From: Galdieria sulphuraria
Lineage: Eukaryota > Rhodophyta > Bangiophyceae > Galdieriales > Galdieriaceae
Assembly: GCF_000341285.1 (NCBI RefSeq)
Contig: NW_005178429.1
Span: 1 to 64,000, forward strand
DNA length: 64,000 bases
Reading direction: 5' to 3'
Positions 9,381 to 21,473 of this stretch are shown piece by piece. Made by a program: the position numbers and the translations under genes. The notes below the pieces were generated by a model that saw only the letters and a list, made by a program, of their open reading frames with translations, was not told the origin of the DNA and searched no databases. The first letter of the stretch is position 1; each line of letters starts with the position of its first letter.

Positions 9381-11188
9381 ATGACAGAAAGTGAGTTGTC
9401 TTTTATACTTGTTATACTTATTTTTCCAACTTGTTGTTCAGATGTTAGACGCAAGTCGAGAGAAAGAAAGTCTGGTAATACAGACTTGGATGAGGAGTTG
9501 TTATATCATAGCTCGAGTCCTGATCAAACATCTAGAATATCTGGGGGAGTGAATAGACGCTCAAAGATGGATCGAAGCCACAGCAAGTTAGGTAACAGTA
9601 ATTTGTGTCTTCAAGATGAGGTTGAAGTGGAGGATTATATGCACGATGACAACGTAAAGGATGTTGAAATGAGTGCTGGTTTTCCAGCAGATGTATTGGA
9701 TTCGGTTTTCAAATTGTATGTTACTCACTGTGAACCCAATTATTCTTTGCCTTGGCAGAAGAGGCGACAAACCTATAGTACAAGCACTGCATTCGCGGTC
9801 GGGAATCGACGTATTTTAACCAATGCCCATTGTGTTGAACACTCAACAGTAGTGAAGATAAAGAAACGAGGAAGTGAGAAGAAATATATGGCCCAAGTAG
9901 TTTCGATTGGCAATGATTGTGATATAGCTTTACTTTCCGTGGAAGATGAATCTTTTTGGGAAGGTGTAGAATGTCTATCTTCTGGTCGTTTACCCTATCT
10001 TCAGGAGGCTGTTACTGTGGTAGGATACCCCATTGGTGGAGAAAATATATCTGTGACCGCAGGAGTCGTAAGTAGAGTAGAACTGCAACAATATTCTCAC
10101 GGCGCAATCGATTTACTCGGAGTTCAAATAGACGCAGCAATCAATCCTGGAAATAGTGGTGGACCAGCGTTCAATAGTCGCTTTGAATGTGTAGGAATCG
10201 CTTTTCAATCTTTGCTCACTACAGAGGCAGAAAACATTGGGTTAGGAAGAGTTTGCTTTTATTTGCAGCTTTCTAAACTGTAGTATTATTTAGTTACATT
10301 ATTCCTTGGCTAGTAGTTCAACATTTCCTCGATGACTTTGACAGAAATGGCTATTATACTGGATTTTGTTATTGTGGTTTTGAGTTTCAGAGAATGGAGA
10401 ACGAGTATCTTAGAAAAAGCTTTCATTTAAGTGATGAAAGTGGAGGTGTTCTGATAAAAAGGGTGGGTGAGCATGAAATATTTTTCATGAAACTAATAAT
10501 AGCACAGATAGCGCCAACATCTCCTTGTAGTAAAGTACTTCAAAAAGGTGACGTCATTACACATTTTGATGGAGTACCTATTGCAAATGATGGAACAGTC
10601 TCTTATCGTGGTGGTGAGAGAATCAACTTTCATTATCTTATTACTCTCAAGTTTGTTGGAGAATCCTGTACGGTTCGTATCGTTCGAAATGGCAATATCA
10701 TGGAAGTTTCCTATCCTTTGTTTGAGCTTCCTTTGTTAGTACCGATACATGAAAAAAGGCCAGTTCCTGAGTACTTAACTGTTGCAGGTTTAGTATTTGT
10801 AGCTTTGAGTGAGCCATATCTTCGTTCAGAATACGGCGAAAAGTGGGACTTTGAGGCTCCAGTGAAGTTACTGGACAAGTTGCTATACGGTTATAAGAGA
10901 ACTGCGAATGAACAAGTGGTTATTCTGTCGCAGGTATTGAATGCAAGAATCAATGTGGGATATGAATGCCTAACAAATACAGAGCTATTGCACTTTAATG
11001 GCACTCGAGTGGAAAATTTATGTCACCTTGCCAATTTGATAGATGAGACTAGTGAAGAATTTCTTCGATTTGATTTGGAATTCGATGAAGTTATTGTTAT
11101 AGAAAAACAAGCAGCACTGGAACAGAGTTCGCAAATTTTAGTTCAGCATGGCATTCCAACACCGCGTTCATTATCACACTCTATATAG
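9381..11188 (+). CDS. Deg/HtrA-type serine protease with PDZ domains (Deg9-like)
   Basis: Trypsin-fold protease with visible triad: His in TNAHCVE, Asp in GNDCDIALL, Ser in [10 protein letters not shown]. It is followed by a PDZ domain (SGGVLIKR joined to [11 protein letters not shown], then GDVITHFDG) and a second degenerate PDZ region near the C-terminus. Three introns resolve the gene: 9391-9441, 10241-10293 and 10463-10507; the last join gives an uninterrupted PDZ. Family role: ATP-independent quality-control proteolysis; the nuclear/nucleolar Deg9 group of plants is the closest match I recognise. The Arg/Lys/Ser-rich N-terminus fits nuclear targeting rather than a signal peptide. Introns 1 and 3 are multiples of three without stops, so retention would still encode protein. 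Confidence 0.9.
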
Positions 11189-11312
11189 ATAGCAGGTTCA
11201 TTTAGAATAAAAGGCTATTTTATAGCATCTGAATGGCAATTGACTAAGAAAACCGAATCCATTTCCGACGACACATGATCTGAGCCATTGTCCTATAACA
11301 TTGTAATCGACT

Positions 11313-14300
11313 TCATTTGGAAATTTCAAGCTCATGAGCCAGTTCCTTGCTAAATGTTACAACGGGCAAAGTATGTGGATCATCAACGGTCGGGCTTTCG
11401 AAAAACAAATGCACACAATCTGCCAGCAACTGGTCACTACCACTTTTATCCGAATCCAAACATGATACTAGTAACCTAGAGAGTGCAATCTTCTTTTCGG
11501 AGTTATTGGGTAAAAATTCAGCTGCAACCCTTAGTAGCTCATAGGCAACCTTGGGAAATATAAGATGCTACTTATTCAGAACTACAAACACTTACGTCAA
11601 TATCCAATCCTCCAGTTGCATCACCATAGACTTCGGGAGGCAAAAAGTCTTCAATATAGTTTCTAAATATACAAGGAAGAGATACAGTCTTCTTTCCTTC
11701 GTTTACGTCCACGTTCTCTTCACAAACGGAACATGTTGCTTCGCTTAAGAGAAGGCTTAAATTGGAAGGCCTACATAAATAGAGCACTCTTGGCTGGAGA
11801 GAAGGACAATTCAATAATAAAAAGTGAATGCGAGGATCAAAATCTGCCATCTTCAATGACAACTCGGCTCTGATATCTCTCAAAGGAAAGTAAACGCCGC
11901 AAGAAGGGTCCTCTTCCGAAGATTGTTTTTTACAAGTAGAATCCATAGAACTGCGATAATCGACCCAATCTTGACAACAACCGGAAGGAGTGCGATTGCA
12001 ACGAAGGATTCCATGTAGAATATCATTCAACGAAAACACAAGATTAGAAAGCGTTTCTTTGTCTTTGTTCATACCAATGCGATAAGAAATTGCCTCTCGA
12101 AACAAAGCAATGGTTTCACGGTAAGGATCTGTCGCCTCTTCATTTCCATTGAATCCCTTCGGAACACCAGCTACAATCAAGCTATGAAGGAATAATGCAT
12201 TATATACCTAAGCCGAGGAATCAATAATCAATTTTCTTCAACAACATTCTATTCTCACATTGATAAAAAAGCACATTCTCTCTAAAGAGGACATGCTGCG
12301 TAAAACATCATAGGAAATATACTAAATTAAAAGGCATATTTAAAAATAACAAGAATACATGATGAACAAAATACCTGCAGCTTTCGACAAGTCCTCAAAA
12401 ATCTAGAGTATTTGGGCTCCAACTTTGGAATGAATACAATCTCATCCAAACCAAAATTTTGCTTTTTAAATAATTCAGCAACATGAAGAATCAATTTTTC
12501 ACCTAAAATTGTAACAATTTGCTCCGCAAAATGTAAACTGAATTCCTACCCAATCCAAGAACAGGTTGGCTCGCTTTCAACACTGGAAACTCAATTGAAC
12601 CGGTCAACAGCGAGTTGGTGCTAAAAACTAGAATTTGACCTTGATTAAGAACACACGAATGGCTTCTTCCTTCTGACTGCTCAACTGATTTCCGAAAGAA
12701 AGGAGAAAAAGAATATTTTGCCGTCGACGAATCGACAAAGATATGATGTCGCCTTAAGTGTCCATCTACAGCCAATAGGATACCCAAATCATTGCAAGTC
12801 TTTAGTATTTCCACAGCTTCGTTTCGAGTGGAAATCTAACAAAGAATATTGTTAAGGTGAAAGATAACTATTCAGCCAACAAACCTTATTTCTGGAATCG
12901 GACAATAACCACTCAACAGCATCACTACCATTAAAAGTAGAAGTATCGTCGGAACGTTTTGAAGTCATAGATAACGAAGAGAAGTTGATTCCTTTGCTCC
13001 CATCCGTATCAGATTTCTTCAAGACTCCTTACGGTTGTTTTAACACTCAAGCAAACAGAACAAAATCAATCAAACCTTTTTCCTTCGAAATCATAATTCG
13101 CATATGAGACAGAATACATTCTAGAGACCAATCATGGGCTGTAACCTCGAATGAGTCGCGCTGAAACAGTACTATTGAAGGATACATAGTCAATCCAAAA
13201 CTTACAAAGAAGACTTACATTTCTTTCCGAGTCGCTTTAACATAGATTCTGTTCCTTCTTGGCTAGCTGAACCAGTTGACGAGAATCTTCGTAACTTGGG
13301 TTGCTGTTCAGATACTTCTGCTGGAATTGCGGGGCTATTTACATTGCTCGAGTATACAACACTTTCTTCATCCTCCGTTGAAGACGATAGTTTCATAAGT
13401 ATCCTGACTCATTGAATAAAGATCATTCAAGTGACATAAAATACTTTTACCTCAATTTTAAAGAATCAATGTTTGCTTTCAACTCCTCCTTCACTGAATA
13501 CCATTTTTCAACTTCTTCAAAAGATCTATTGTACGACAGATGTAATCTTCCTAAATAGATATCATCATTTTGCATGTTTCCCAGAAAAACTTCCAATAGA
13601 ATATATCCATTTTGGAAATGAACCATTGGAATCTTCCACATATGTTTCCTAAAGGATGTCATAAAAGTATAAAATTGTCTTTGGATGTCATACCATCCCA
13701 TGTTCGTGTTAAAGTATGCAATTGAACTCGTAAAAATAACTGCATCGTTAAAATTCTTCAGCTTCACATACAATCCAACTTGACTAGTAGAAAATCTAGT
13801 TGCTTCATCACAGGGTTCCTTAAATGAAAGATGGCCTTCAAGGAGATGTAATTCAACTGAGCTATCATCACTCTTAAATGCTTCGATGCCGTTGCTTTCT
13901 TCGTCTTCAACTAAAGCTTTTGATACATCCGTGGTGTTTATGGTCAAGTCTGTCTTTGGCTGTTCGATGTTTTTCTCTGGAAAGTTGATCGTTCTCACGT
14001 TGGGATATGCAATATGTCGAAATATTGCCTCATCAATAAAATGAAAAAGCTGCGATATTTAGAGCAAAATAAAAACAAGCAAAGAAGAAACTATACCAGC
14101 TGATTGAGATTATCTTCATGAAAGAAAAGATCGCCAGTGACAGTACTCTCTTCTCCAGACGACGAAGTCAAAAAAGATACTTCACTATCAGTAGAAATAT
14201 GGAAGTCAACATTAAAATTGACAGGTTCTAAAATACAAAAAGAAATAGAGCCTAAAAATGGGTATTCTGGAAGAAGTTCCGCTTCTATTCGAGTATCTAT

Positions 14301-15118
14301 GGCGACATCTTTTACTGTAACATGCAAGGTCACTGCACAAGCTTCTTGCTCTCCTGAAGTCGGTGGAGAAAGTCTAATCTTGTTATTCACAACAGCTACC
14401 TTACGAACAAGGCTGAACTTGATGAAAGATTTGAAATAAACTGAAACAACAGTTTGCAACGAAAGAACTCTTTCGGCTGAGTTATTTCTCTTCAATAGCT
14501 GCTCCTCAAACTCATAGTTGCGTATCACGGGTCTCTGGTCTCCAACCTGCAGCTTAATTTTCTGCAAACTCCAATCTGAAAAAAAACGATTCTAAAAGAA
14601 ACAATTAGGTATCACTTTGATACGAAAAGAAACTTACATTCTCGGAAAGAGCAAAGTCAAGAAAGCCTTCTTCTAGACAATCTTGTAGCTTCTGTCTTAC
14701 GTCATCCTCAAGCCAACCTTCCGCTACTCTCAAAACTCTCTGGAAAACCTCTTCCAAAAAGGAAGGCTACGAAAAGGTTAGACAGGACTAAAGTAGGAAA
14801 ACTCCTCATCTTTACCTCAGTTTGCCAACTTTGGTCTACTTTCTCCTGATACTCTCTATGTCCGACGTCCTCAGGTTCCTTTCCTGTCATACTCTCCCAA
14901 GTGAATTCACGTTCAATAGCATCTCCTTTTCTTTCTAACTGGCAAAGTTGTTTCCACCGACATATACGAAATATCAGCACCCCCGTAAAAATAAGAAGGG
15001 AAACATATATATTCCAACTTTCAAAACTTCTGGAGGAAGTCGTTCCAAGCGAGAATCCCATAAGATATATTGTGGTACATAGTGCCACAACAAGAGACAA
15101 GTCCAAGGTCAGCTGCAT
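11313..15118 (-). CDS. Membrane-anchored SMP - C2-like - DEP - DUF547 fusion protein
   Basis: Twelve exons (introns 46-53 nt, all GT-AG) encode a predicted 1091 residues; summed exon lengths divide by three. In order: two hydrophobic helices (about 5-27 and 37-55), a membrane hairpin like that of extended synaptotagmins; an SMP lipid-transfer domain (about 110-330, with TRIEAELLPEYPFLGSI, EPVNFNVDF and closing LFHFIDEAIFRHIAYPN); a C2-like segment (about 375-500, GYILLEVFLGN...DDIYLGRLHL); a Ser-rich linker; a DEP domain (about 575-690, FNGSDAVEWLL, NEAVEILKTCNDLGIL); and DUF547 (about 760-960, ERMCFFINVYNALFLHSLI, SLNDILHGILR, DPRIHFLLLNCPS). SMP proteins move lipids at ER contact sites; DEP-DUF547 pairs occur in plant proteins. 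The combination with SMP is not one I know. An upstream non-coding exon cannot be excluded. Confidence 0.85.
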
Positions 15119-15709
15119 CCGAATTTCAGAACCGTCTCTTCGTCAACTGTACCGACTATCAATTTCTTTCTCCAATTGAGGGAACCTGACTCCCTCTATG
15201 AAATGAAATATTTTAAACGTGCAAATAACGAATGGTTCACAAATTTGGGAGTTTTTGCACAGTGCCTAGACCTTTGATATATCACAAACGTATGAAGTCT
15301 TTGTTGGTTGGTTTTGATCGACAATGGTGACTTCGCATTATGTGTGGAGCACAAGGACGTTTCTGGTATAGTAAATTGACTTATTTGATAGTTGAAAATT
15401 CCTTTATGCATTCGCCAAGACTTTTAGAAACGTTGCAAAGTGACAAAGCCTTCGAAATGGATATACAAGTTCTGAATTCAATGGAGCTTCCTTGTAATAA
15501 ATGTTTCCAGTAGAAACCGGACTGAAACGATTTAGCCTGAACTTTGGGACAGTGAACTCAACTAGAGACTCCAAATAATTTTCAACAAAATTGTCAGCAC
15601 TGGAGCTTCTCAACTATCCAACACGCAAGTTAATTTACAGAGCTATCGTTGTAATTGCTTGAAAGCATCAAGTTTACGATTCATATGTTTCATCATTGAC
15701 TGGCGAATA
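15119..15709. other. Divergent intergenic region between SMP-DUF547 gene and MsrB
   Basis: Short minus-strand open frames (15196-15411, 15404-15613) lack ATG starts and known domains. Probably 5' UTR and promoters of the two divergent genes. Confidence 0.45.
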
Positions 15710-16307
15710 ATGCGTTGTTTGTCATTTCGTTTACACGTATTTCTGCCTCGAGCTTTGAAGTCACAGGTTCTTTTGTCCAACCGGAGTGTCAAGTTTCCAG
15801 AAAGGTTAACTGTTCTCTCGAACAAATATAAAGTATATTTGGAAACCAGAACGTTTATGAGTCTTCAAAAAGAGAGACAGGCGCCCAGTGAAGACGAGTT
15901 ACAAAAAAAACTTTCGAGCTTCGAATACCATGTTTTGAGAGAAGGAGGTACAGAGAGGGCGTTTACTGGTGAATATTGGGATTGCCATAAAAAAGGTGTA
16001 TATGAGTGTCGTGCTTGTGGCCAACCACTTTTCCGTTCAGAGACAAAGTATGACTCTGGCTCAGGTTGGCCATCTTTCTTCGCCCCTATTGACGAAGACG
16101 CTGTAAAAACGCGTGTAGACTCTTCGCATGGTATGGTGCGCACTGAAGCACTTTGCTCAGTTGTAAGTGAATTATTTAACTGTTTAGTGTGCCCCTAAGA
16201 AAGGATAGTGTAATAGTCACCTTGGACATGTTTTTCCAGATGGACCTACTCCAACAGGACTTCGTTATTGCATGAACTCAGTTTGTTTGAAGTTGAAAGA
16301 AGAATAG
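15710..16307 (+). CDS. MSRB: Methionine-R-sulfoxide reductase B, organelle-targeted
   Basis: Two exons joined across 16163-16208. The product reduces methionine-R-sulfoxide in proteins. Domain features: [17 protein letters not shown] and the second CxxC partner recreated by the splice ([12 protein letters not shown]) give the four Zn cysteines; SGWPSFF and GLRYCMNS carry the catalytic Cys of the RYCxN motif. The resolving Cys position can be inspected in the DSGSGWPSF neighbourhood. From ATG 15710 an N-terminal 49-residue basic extension rich in Arg, Leu and Ser fits an organellar transit peptide; an internal Met at 15857 could give a cytosolic form. The previous in-frame TTG at 15659 is not favoured. 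Confidence 0.92.
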
Positions 16308-16442
16308 AAGGGCTTTTTGGTTTTTATATACTGCATAGTGAGAGTAGCAGCTTCAGTAGTATTAAAGATGGAAATTTGTTGAAATGGAAAATTCATTCAT
16401 CTCGACAAGGGATGAGATTGAACCCGCCCAACTGAATACAGA

Positions 16443-16971
16443 ATGACACTGGAAGGAACCAAGTGCAAGATACTGCCACAAATACACACCACGTGCTGCA
16501 TCTGTGAAAGCAATTTATCCGAGTTTCAACAACGAGTATATCACACTATTGCCAAAATAGAGAAAGGTCAAGTCACAACTTATGGTGAACTGGCCAAGGC
16601 GTTGGACTCGGCACCAAGAGCCGTTGGACAGGCTCTCAAAAGGTCAGCCACTAAAACTTGCGCTAACCTAAACCTTACACACTGAGTAGAAATCCTTTCA
16701 ACTCCGACGAATATATTCCGCGAGTTCCTTGCCACAGAGTTATTTCCAAGAACTGTACCCTTGGAGGTTTGTTATACCCTTGTTTCTGACATATACTGAA
16801 CTCTGAAACCAAGGATTTTCGGGAAAGACTGACGTGAACTCAGCAGAGATTAAGAAGAAGCTAGAACTTTTGGAGTCAGAAGGTCTAAAATTTCAGAACT
16901 TCAAACTGAAAGAGTCTATGCACGACAGGATATTAAACTGGCAACAACTGAGCAACATTAAAAAGTATTAA
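16443..16971 (+). CDS. MGMT: Methylated-DNA-protein cysteine methyltransferase (O6-alkylguanine repair)
   Basis: Three exons (introns about 16641-16686 and 16766-16813). FQQRVYHTIAKIEKGQVTTY, then APRAVGQALKR with the Arg finger of the helix-turn-helix, joined to RNPF...IPRVPCHRVI, where Cys of PCHRV is the methyl acceptor, and GGFSG. The suicide protein transfers alkyl groups from O6-guanine to this Cys. It is short: there is no large N-terminal subdomain, as in AGT-like proteins reduced to the core. The C-terminus ends ...NIKKY at TAA 16969-16971. Transcribed towards AP-3 sigma with about 80 bp between stops. Start ATG 16443 has few alternatives. Confidence 0.9.
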
Positions 16972-17052
16972 AGAAAATGGGTATTTTCGCCGGTGAGTAG
17001 CTTCAGTTTTGACAATTTCCTATTTTGGCAATAAGTGAAAGTGTTCTGCTCG

Positions 17053-17694
17053 TCACTGGCGAAATACTCTGTTCAGGGCCTTGTTACCATGTAAAAGTCT
17101 GGCCTCTTGATTGTTAGCTAACTGAACCGCATTATAAATTTCTGTTACATTCGTCTCCATGACAAGGCCACCGACAATTATCTCGTCGAGAACGTAGTGT
17201 ACCTTCCCGCTTCCACGTTAGCTGTCGGTAAACGACCTTTGACAAAAAAACCTACTTTATCTGGATGAAATATAATATCAAGTTCGCAGACGTTCTCAAA
17301 ACATCGGTCCAGTGTTTCAACAAATACTTGAATGAGATCGAGAATACCCAACTCACTTTCGACAGCGTCAACGCCACAGACGAAATAGAGAGTAGCGTAG
17401 TGTCTACGCTAGTTCAGTGATATTTCCTTGCAGAAAGAACCAAACAAACCTATAAATTATTCGTAAATCATTCTCCAAAAAAGGAAAACTAGCTTCCAAA
17501 AAGTTACACATCTCTTCACCGCGTCGGGTCACCAAAGCATAGCACTCCCTTCATCCTTGTTTATAAGAGGTGTATCTAAAGTCAATAGTTACCAACCTCA
17601 CTAGCTTTTGTTGCTGTTCTTCCGAATAAAATGAATAAAACTTCGTGAGTCTTGCCTTGCCATGGTTGTTAATAATCAACAAAAACCTTATCAT
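17053..17694 (-). CDS. AP3S: AP-3 adaptor complex small (sigma) subunit
   Basis: Three exons. Exon 1 starts MIRFLLIINNHGKARLTKFY and ends KLVR; intron two separates LRIIY from RHYATLYFVCGVD. The block SELGILDLIQVFVETLDRCF followed by ENVCELDIIFHPDKV is diagnostic for AP-3 sigma over AP-1, AP-2 and AP-4 sigma. It is the small subunit of the tetrameric coat that sorts membrane cargo from endosomes to vacuoles or lysosome-like organelles. Predicted length, about 165 residues, is normal. Several short in-frame readings hide it because each exon is under 300 nt. The start at 17694 (ATG) matches the family N-terminus; an upstream in-frame extension is not needed. Confidence 0.9.
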
Positions 17695-17970
17695 TCCCAA
17701 AAGAAATTTGAGCAACCACTCAAACTGTCGCATCACTGAATGAGAATACAGCTTCACTGCTGCTATATTGACAAGTCAAGCAATTTTTTTACAAACTGCG
17801 AGAGACTGCATACATTGTTGAATATTAACAAACAGACAAACTGAAGACATATGAAAAGAACGAACTAAGGACGGAATTGGAGTCAAAAATATACGTCGAG
17901 TGCAATATTTGAATATAATTCTTGACAAAGAGATATGTCGCCAACAAGCGAAAGATATACTCATTATTAT

Positions 17971-19357
17971 TTACCAATTGATAGGAACTTCTTGCTTTGA
18001 TTTGAGAATATCGTTCACTTTCGAAAAATGTCGACAGCCAAACCAGCCACTATCAAACTTTTAACACAGGAACTGGACCGATGCTATGTTTACTCACTTT
18101 GCTGCAGAATAAGGACTTGGATGTGCTGCAATAAGAACATGATGCCTCTTTCGGTCAATATCTTTTCCTTTTTGTTGGGCATACTTTCCCTATACACGAA
18201 CATGCAGCAAATGACAAAGTGATTGAAGACAATTTATGCTCCTTACCCATAAAAGGAATATAATTCCATTGCAGTTGACATTCAACAGCTTCCAGAAATT
18301 GAAACAAGTACTGGAAATAATTTGAACCTATTTACCTTTATGACCTCGTTTGTAAAATACTCCCAACCTCTATTGGAATGAGAAGCGGGTTTATGTGCCT
18401 TATAATATGTCTAGAATTGACTCTTATAACGTATCTTAACTTACCTCCACAGTGAGAACAGAGTTTAACAGAAGGACACCTTGTTCAGACCAATGTTCCA
18501 AATTTCCTAAACACTCAATATGTAATGTTGACCAACAAATGAATTCAACAAACCCTGTGCTGGTCGTCTATAACCAGGAATATCAGTTTCTAGTTCCTTG
18601 AAAATATTTTCCAAACTTGGAGGACATTTGACTCCTGTAGGTACCGAAAAGCAAAGACCATGAGCTTGGCCAGGACCCTTCATAATCGCTTTCATATAAA
18701 CTGTTTCATATCTTCGAGGAACTTACATGGTAAGGATCTTGACCAACAATAACAACCCTTACTTTGTTAAAAGGACATTTTTTAAATGCGTTGAATACCT
18801 GTGTTCAAAACAAGATCATAAGAGATAAGAACAATATTATAACGACAACTCTACCAAAGGCTCTGGTGGAAAGATAACCTTTCTCTTACGTTCTTGCAAT
18901 ACAAATTGAGCCAAATTTTCTAAAGTTTTCTGGTCCAACATAGGGTATAGTTGCTTCTTCCAGGAAGGCTCCAGATCCACGAGAAGCTATGATGAACAAC
19001 TAAGTGATGGTACACCCTTTTACAGGGCTTCTCACCTCGTCTACTAGTGTTCCCAAAGATTCTACAAAACGATTCGGACTTTTATGAGAATTTCGACCAG
19101 TATCCATACTTGCATTTTCTTTGTCAACATCTGGCAAAAGTTTCTGCAAGTTTTGTGACTGTATTCTAGACTGATACACTACTTCAGATTAGTCCAAGAC
19201 AAATTTGTGTTCCAACCTTTTTTACATTGAAGTCACTCTTTCCGGAATCAGTTTCAAGAGTTTTTTGACCTTGAAAGAACCTATCAAGAGGACCGCGCTT
19301 CATTTTGAATGTGCAGAGATGAGTTCGAATCCAAGGCGATAGTATGAAATTCGCCAT
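17971..19357 (-). CDS. UNG: Uracil-DNA glycosylase (family 1, UNG)
   Basis: Nine or so short exons. The core reads [12 protein letters not shown] joined to [13 protein letters not shown], which holds the catalytic Asp and water-activating block. Then come [44 protein letters not shown], and [15 protein letters not shown] with the catalytic His, then [16 protein letters not shown], ending INW at 17971. It excises uracil from DNA. The N-terminal [17 protein letters not shown] contains a possible PCNA-binding (PIP-like) motif, and starting at the upstream Met (19357) adds a short presequence that could serve mitochondria; the Met at about 19303 would give the nuclear form. Confidence 0.93.
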
Positions 19358-19871
19358 TCTGAATAAAATTACTGCCGAATGTGGAAAGACCACGCCTTTT
19401 AGGCACCTTAACTCTACCAATGTGTTCTCTTTCGACAAGAAGAAATTATGATGAATGAATTACTTTAGGCTTCTTAATTTGGGAATTCAATTGAAAATGG
19501 TAAAGGTTTATTATCTGCCAATAGTACCTAATTGAATCCACAGTTTCAAAAGAGTTCCTAGCTATTTGTGGAAAGATATCTTCTCGAATATTCATCCGGA
19601 TTATTGAAGTTGATTTTGTCGTTTATAAAGAAACACACTCACCAAAACTTTGCGCAATAAGGTTACAGGAAATCTTCAAGAAACTGCTCCAATGGTTGAA
19701 AGATCGAAGAACAACGTCTTCTCTTTTCGATTGTTGTACTGACGGCTAATTTCACTGTCATACAGTAGTTAATAAGAATAGTGCAAGGTTTCGTTATGTC
19801 TACAGAAATATTTACCTTTCTTTAAACGACGGAGGCAAGCGGCATTTAATTCAAGTCATTTTGTTCTTTAT
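19358..19871. other. Divergent promoter region, UNG and V-ATPase H
   Basis: About 510 bp between two divergent start codons. No gene, tRNA or repeat is seen. Confidence 0.4.
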
Positions 19872-21399
19872 ATGGATGAGGACTTGAGATACCCTTGGAT
19901 GGTATTGTTGGCTTTCTCAAACATTCGTTTATTCACTTTTCTTTACAATAGGAACTTGCACGTAGTCATTTGTTGCAAAAAAGTGAAGCAGAACTATTGC
20001 AAAGCTGTGAGCAAAACTTGTCAGAAGAGCGAGAAGGCTTTCTTGATAAGAACTGTCGTTCTGTTGTGGTAAGTTTGGAATTGATTGCTTCTCACGTTAA
20101 ATTTCCGGTTTCCAGGGTGCTATTCTATCCGTACTGTCTTTGTCAAGTAACGTGAATGAACAACAACGTGCAGCTAACCTATTTCTGTCCTTGTTGACTT
20201 CAAGAAAAAGCTTACGTCTCGAGGAGGCAATAGTGGCGGTGGCCAAGCAAGATTCGAAACGCAACTTGTTTCAGCCTCTGATTACTTTTCTTGAAAAGGA
20301 GAACCGAGCTTTAGCGGCTTCCTGTGCTCAAATCTTGGCGATTCTATTTTCTGTTGACTCTACGTACAAACTGGAACCTTTAGATTTGGTGAAGAAGCAA
20401 TGTTCGCATATAGCCGACTGGTTTGGTAATAACTTGTTGGAAAATGACTCAACTGATGAAGGTTTCCTTCTTACCATTTTATCTTCATTGTGTCAGTTTG
20501 TTCGACATGATAACTCTAGACTTGCATTTGCTGAAAAAGGAAAGGATAATGTAAAGAATCTTTCTTATTTACTGGAGAAGAACAAACAAGAACCTGTTTC
20601 TATTATTTATAAGACACTTTTTGTTCTTTGGATGTTATCCTTCGCGCATAGTGCAGAGGTCAAACAAGTAGTTGCAGAGTCATTAGAAAAGATATTTATT
20701 TCGCGTCATATTTTAGAGGTTTTGAAATATTTTACTATGGAGAAGGTTATTCGAGTTACCTTATCTTTTACGAGGAACTTGGCTGCTGGTAGCTTGGGTC
20801 AAAGAATTAGACGTGAACTGATTGGTGCAGGAGTATTAGAGCAGGTGGTTATTTTAAGTTCGAAGGGTTGGAGCGACAAAGACATTGTCGATGACATAAA
20901 TGCAATACAGTCCTGTTTAGAAGAAGAACGTAAAGTCATGAACAGCTTTGAATTATATCGGGAGGAAGTTTTGAGTGGTGCGCTGAATTGGACACCGGTT
21001 CATAAAGACCCTGTTTTTTGGTCAGAGAATGTTCAGAAACTGGACAAGAATAACTTTGAAGTGGTCGAAATGTTGGTGAGACTCGTTGAAGAAACTCACT
21101 CATCGGTAGTTGCTTCTATCGCATGTCATGACTTGGCTATGTATATGAAGTATCATCCATCGGGTAGATTGTAAGAATATTTTAGGTCTTCTATATTTTC
21201 ATTTCTGTTGAATATGCATCTCATTAGGCATATCCAACGATATCATGTAAAGGATCGTTTAATGGAACTGATGGTTACTGGAGAACCGGTGAGTGAACAC
21301 GAAATTTTCAACGAAATATTATTCAACCTAAAGCTAGGAAGTGAAGAAAGAGGCGTTGAAATGTATTCAAATGTTGTTTCTTCACAGATGGGATTTTGA
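19872..21399 (+). CDS. VMA13: V-type proton ATPase subunit H
   Basis: Four exons: MDEDLRYPWM joined (intron about 19901-19951) to ELARSHLLQKSEAELL, then (intron about 20069-20115) to GAILSVLSLSSNVNEQQ; a last intron near 21173-21229 links YHPSGR to LHIQRYHVKDRLMELM. The long exon is an armadillo/HEAT-like superhelix, with GALNWTPVHKDPVFWSENVQ and NNFEVVEMLVRLV as the diagnostic C-domain signatures. Subunit H bridges V1 and Vo, is needed for ATP hydrolysis coupled to proton pumping, and silences free V1. Length (about 440 residues) is normal. It converges with the dehydratase gene, with about 75 bp between stops. Confidence 0.93.
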
Positions 21400-21473
21400 A
21401 GAAAAGTCTTGAAGTATTACCCACATAAAGAACTTACAGAATCTGTTCCTCATCAGTAGCAGTTTATGAAATC

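Noticed and set aside
14137-14439. Plus-strand frame of 100 codons
   Set aside because: Antisense shadow of the SMP exon.
16443-16685. Short stand-alone MGMT-like protein of 80 residues
   Set aside because: The catalytic PCHRV lies in the next exon; the single-exon reading simply runs through the intron.
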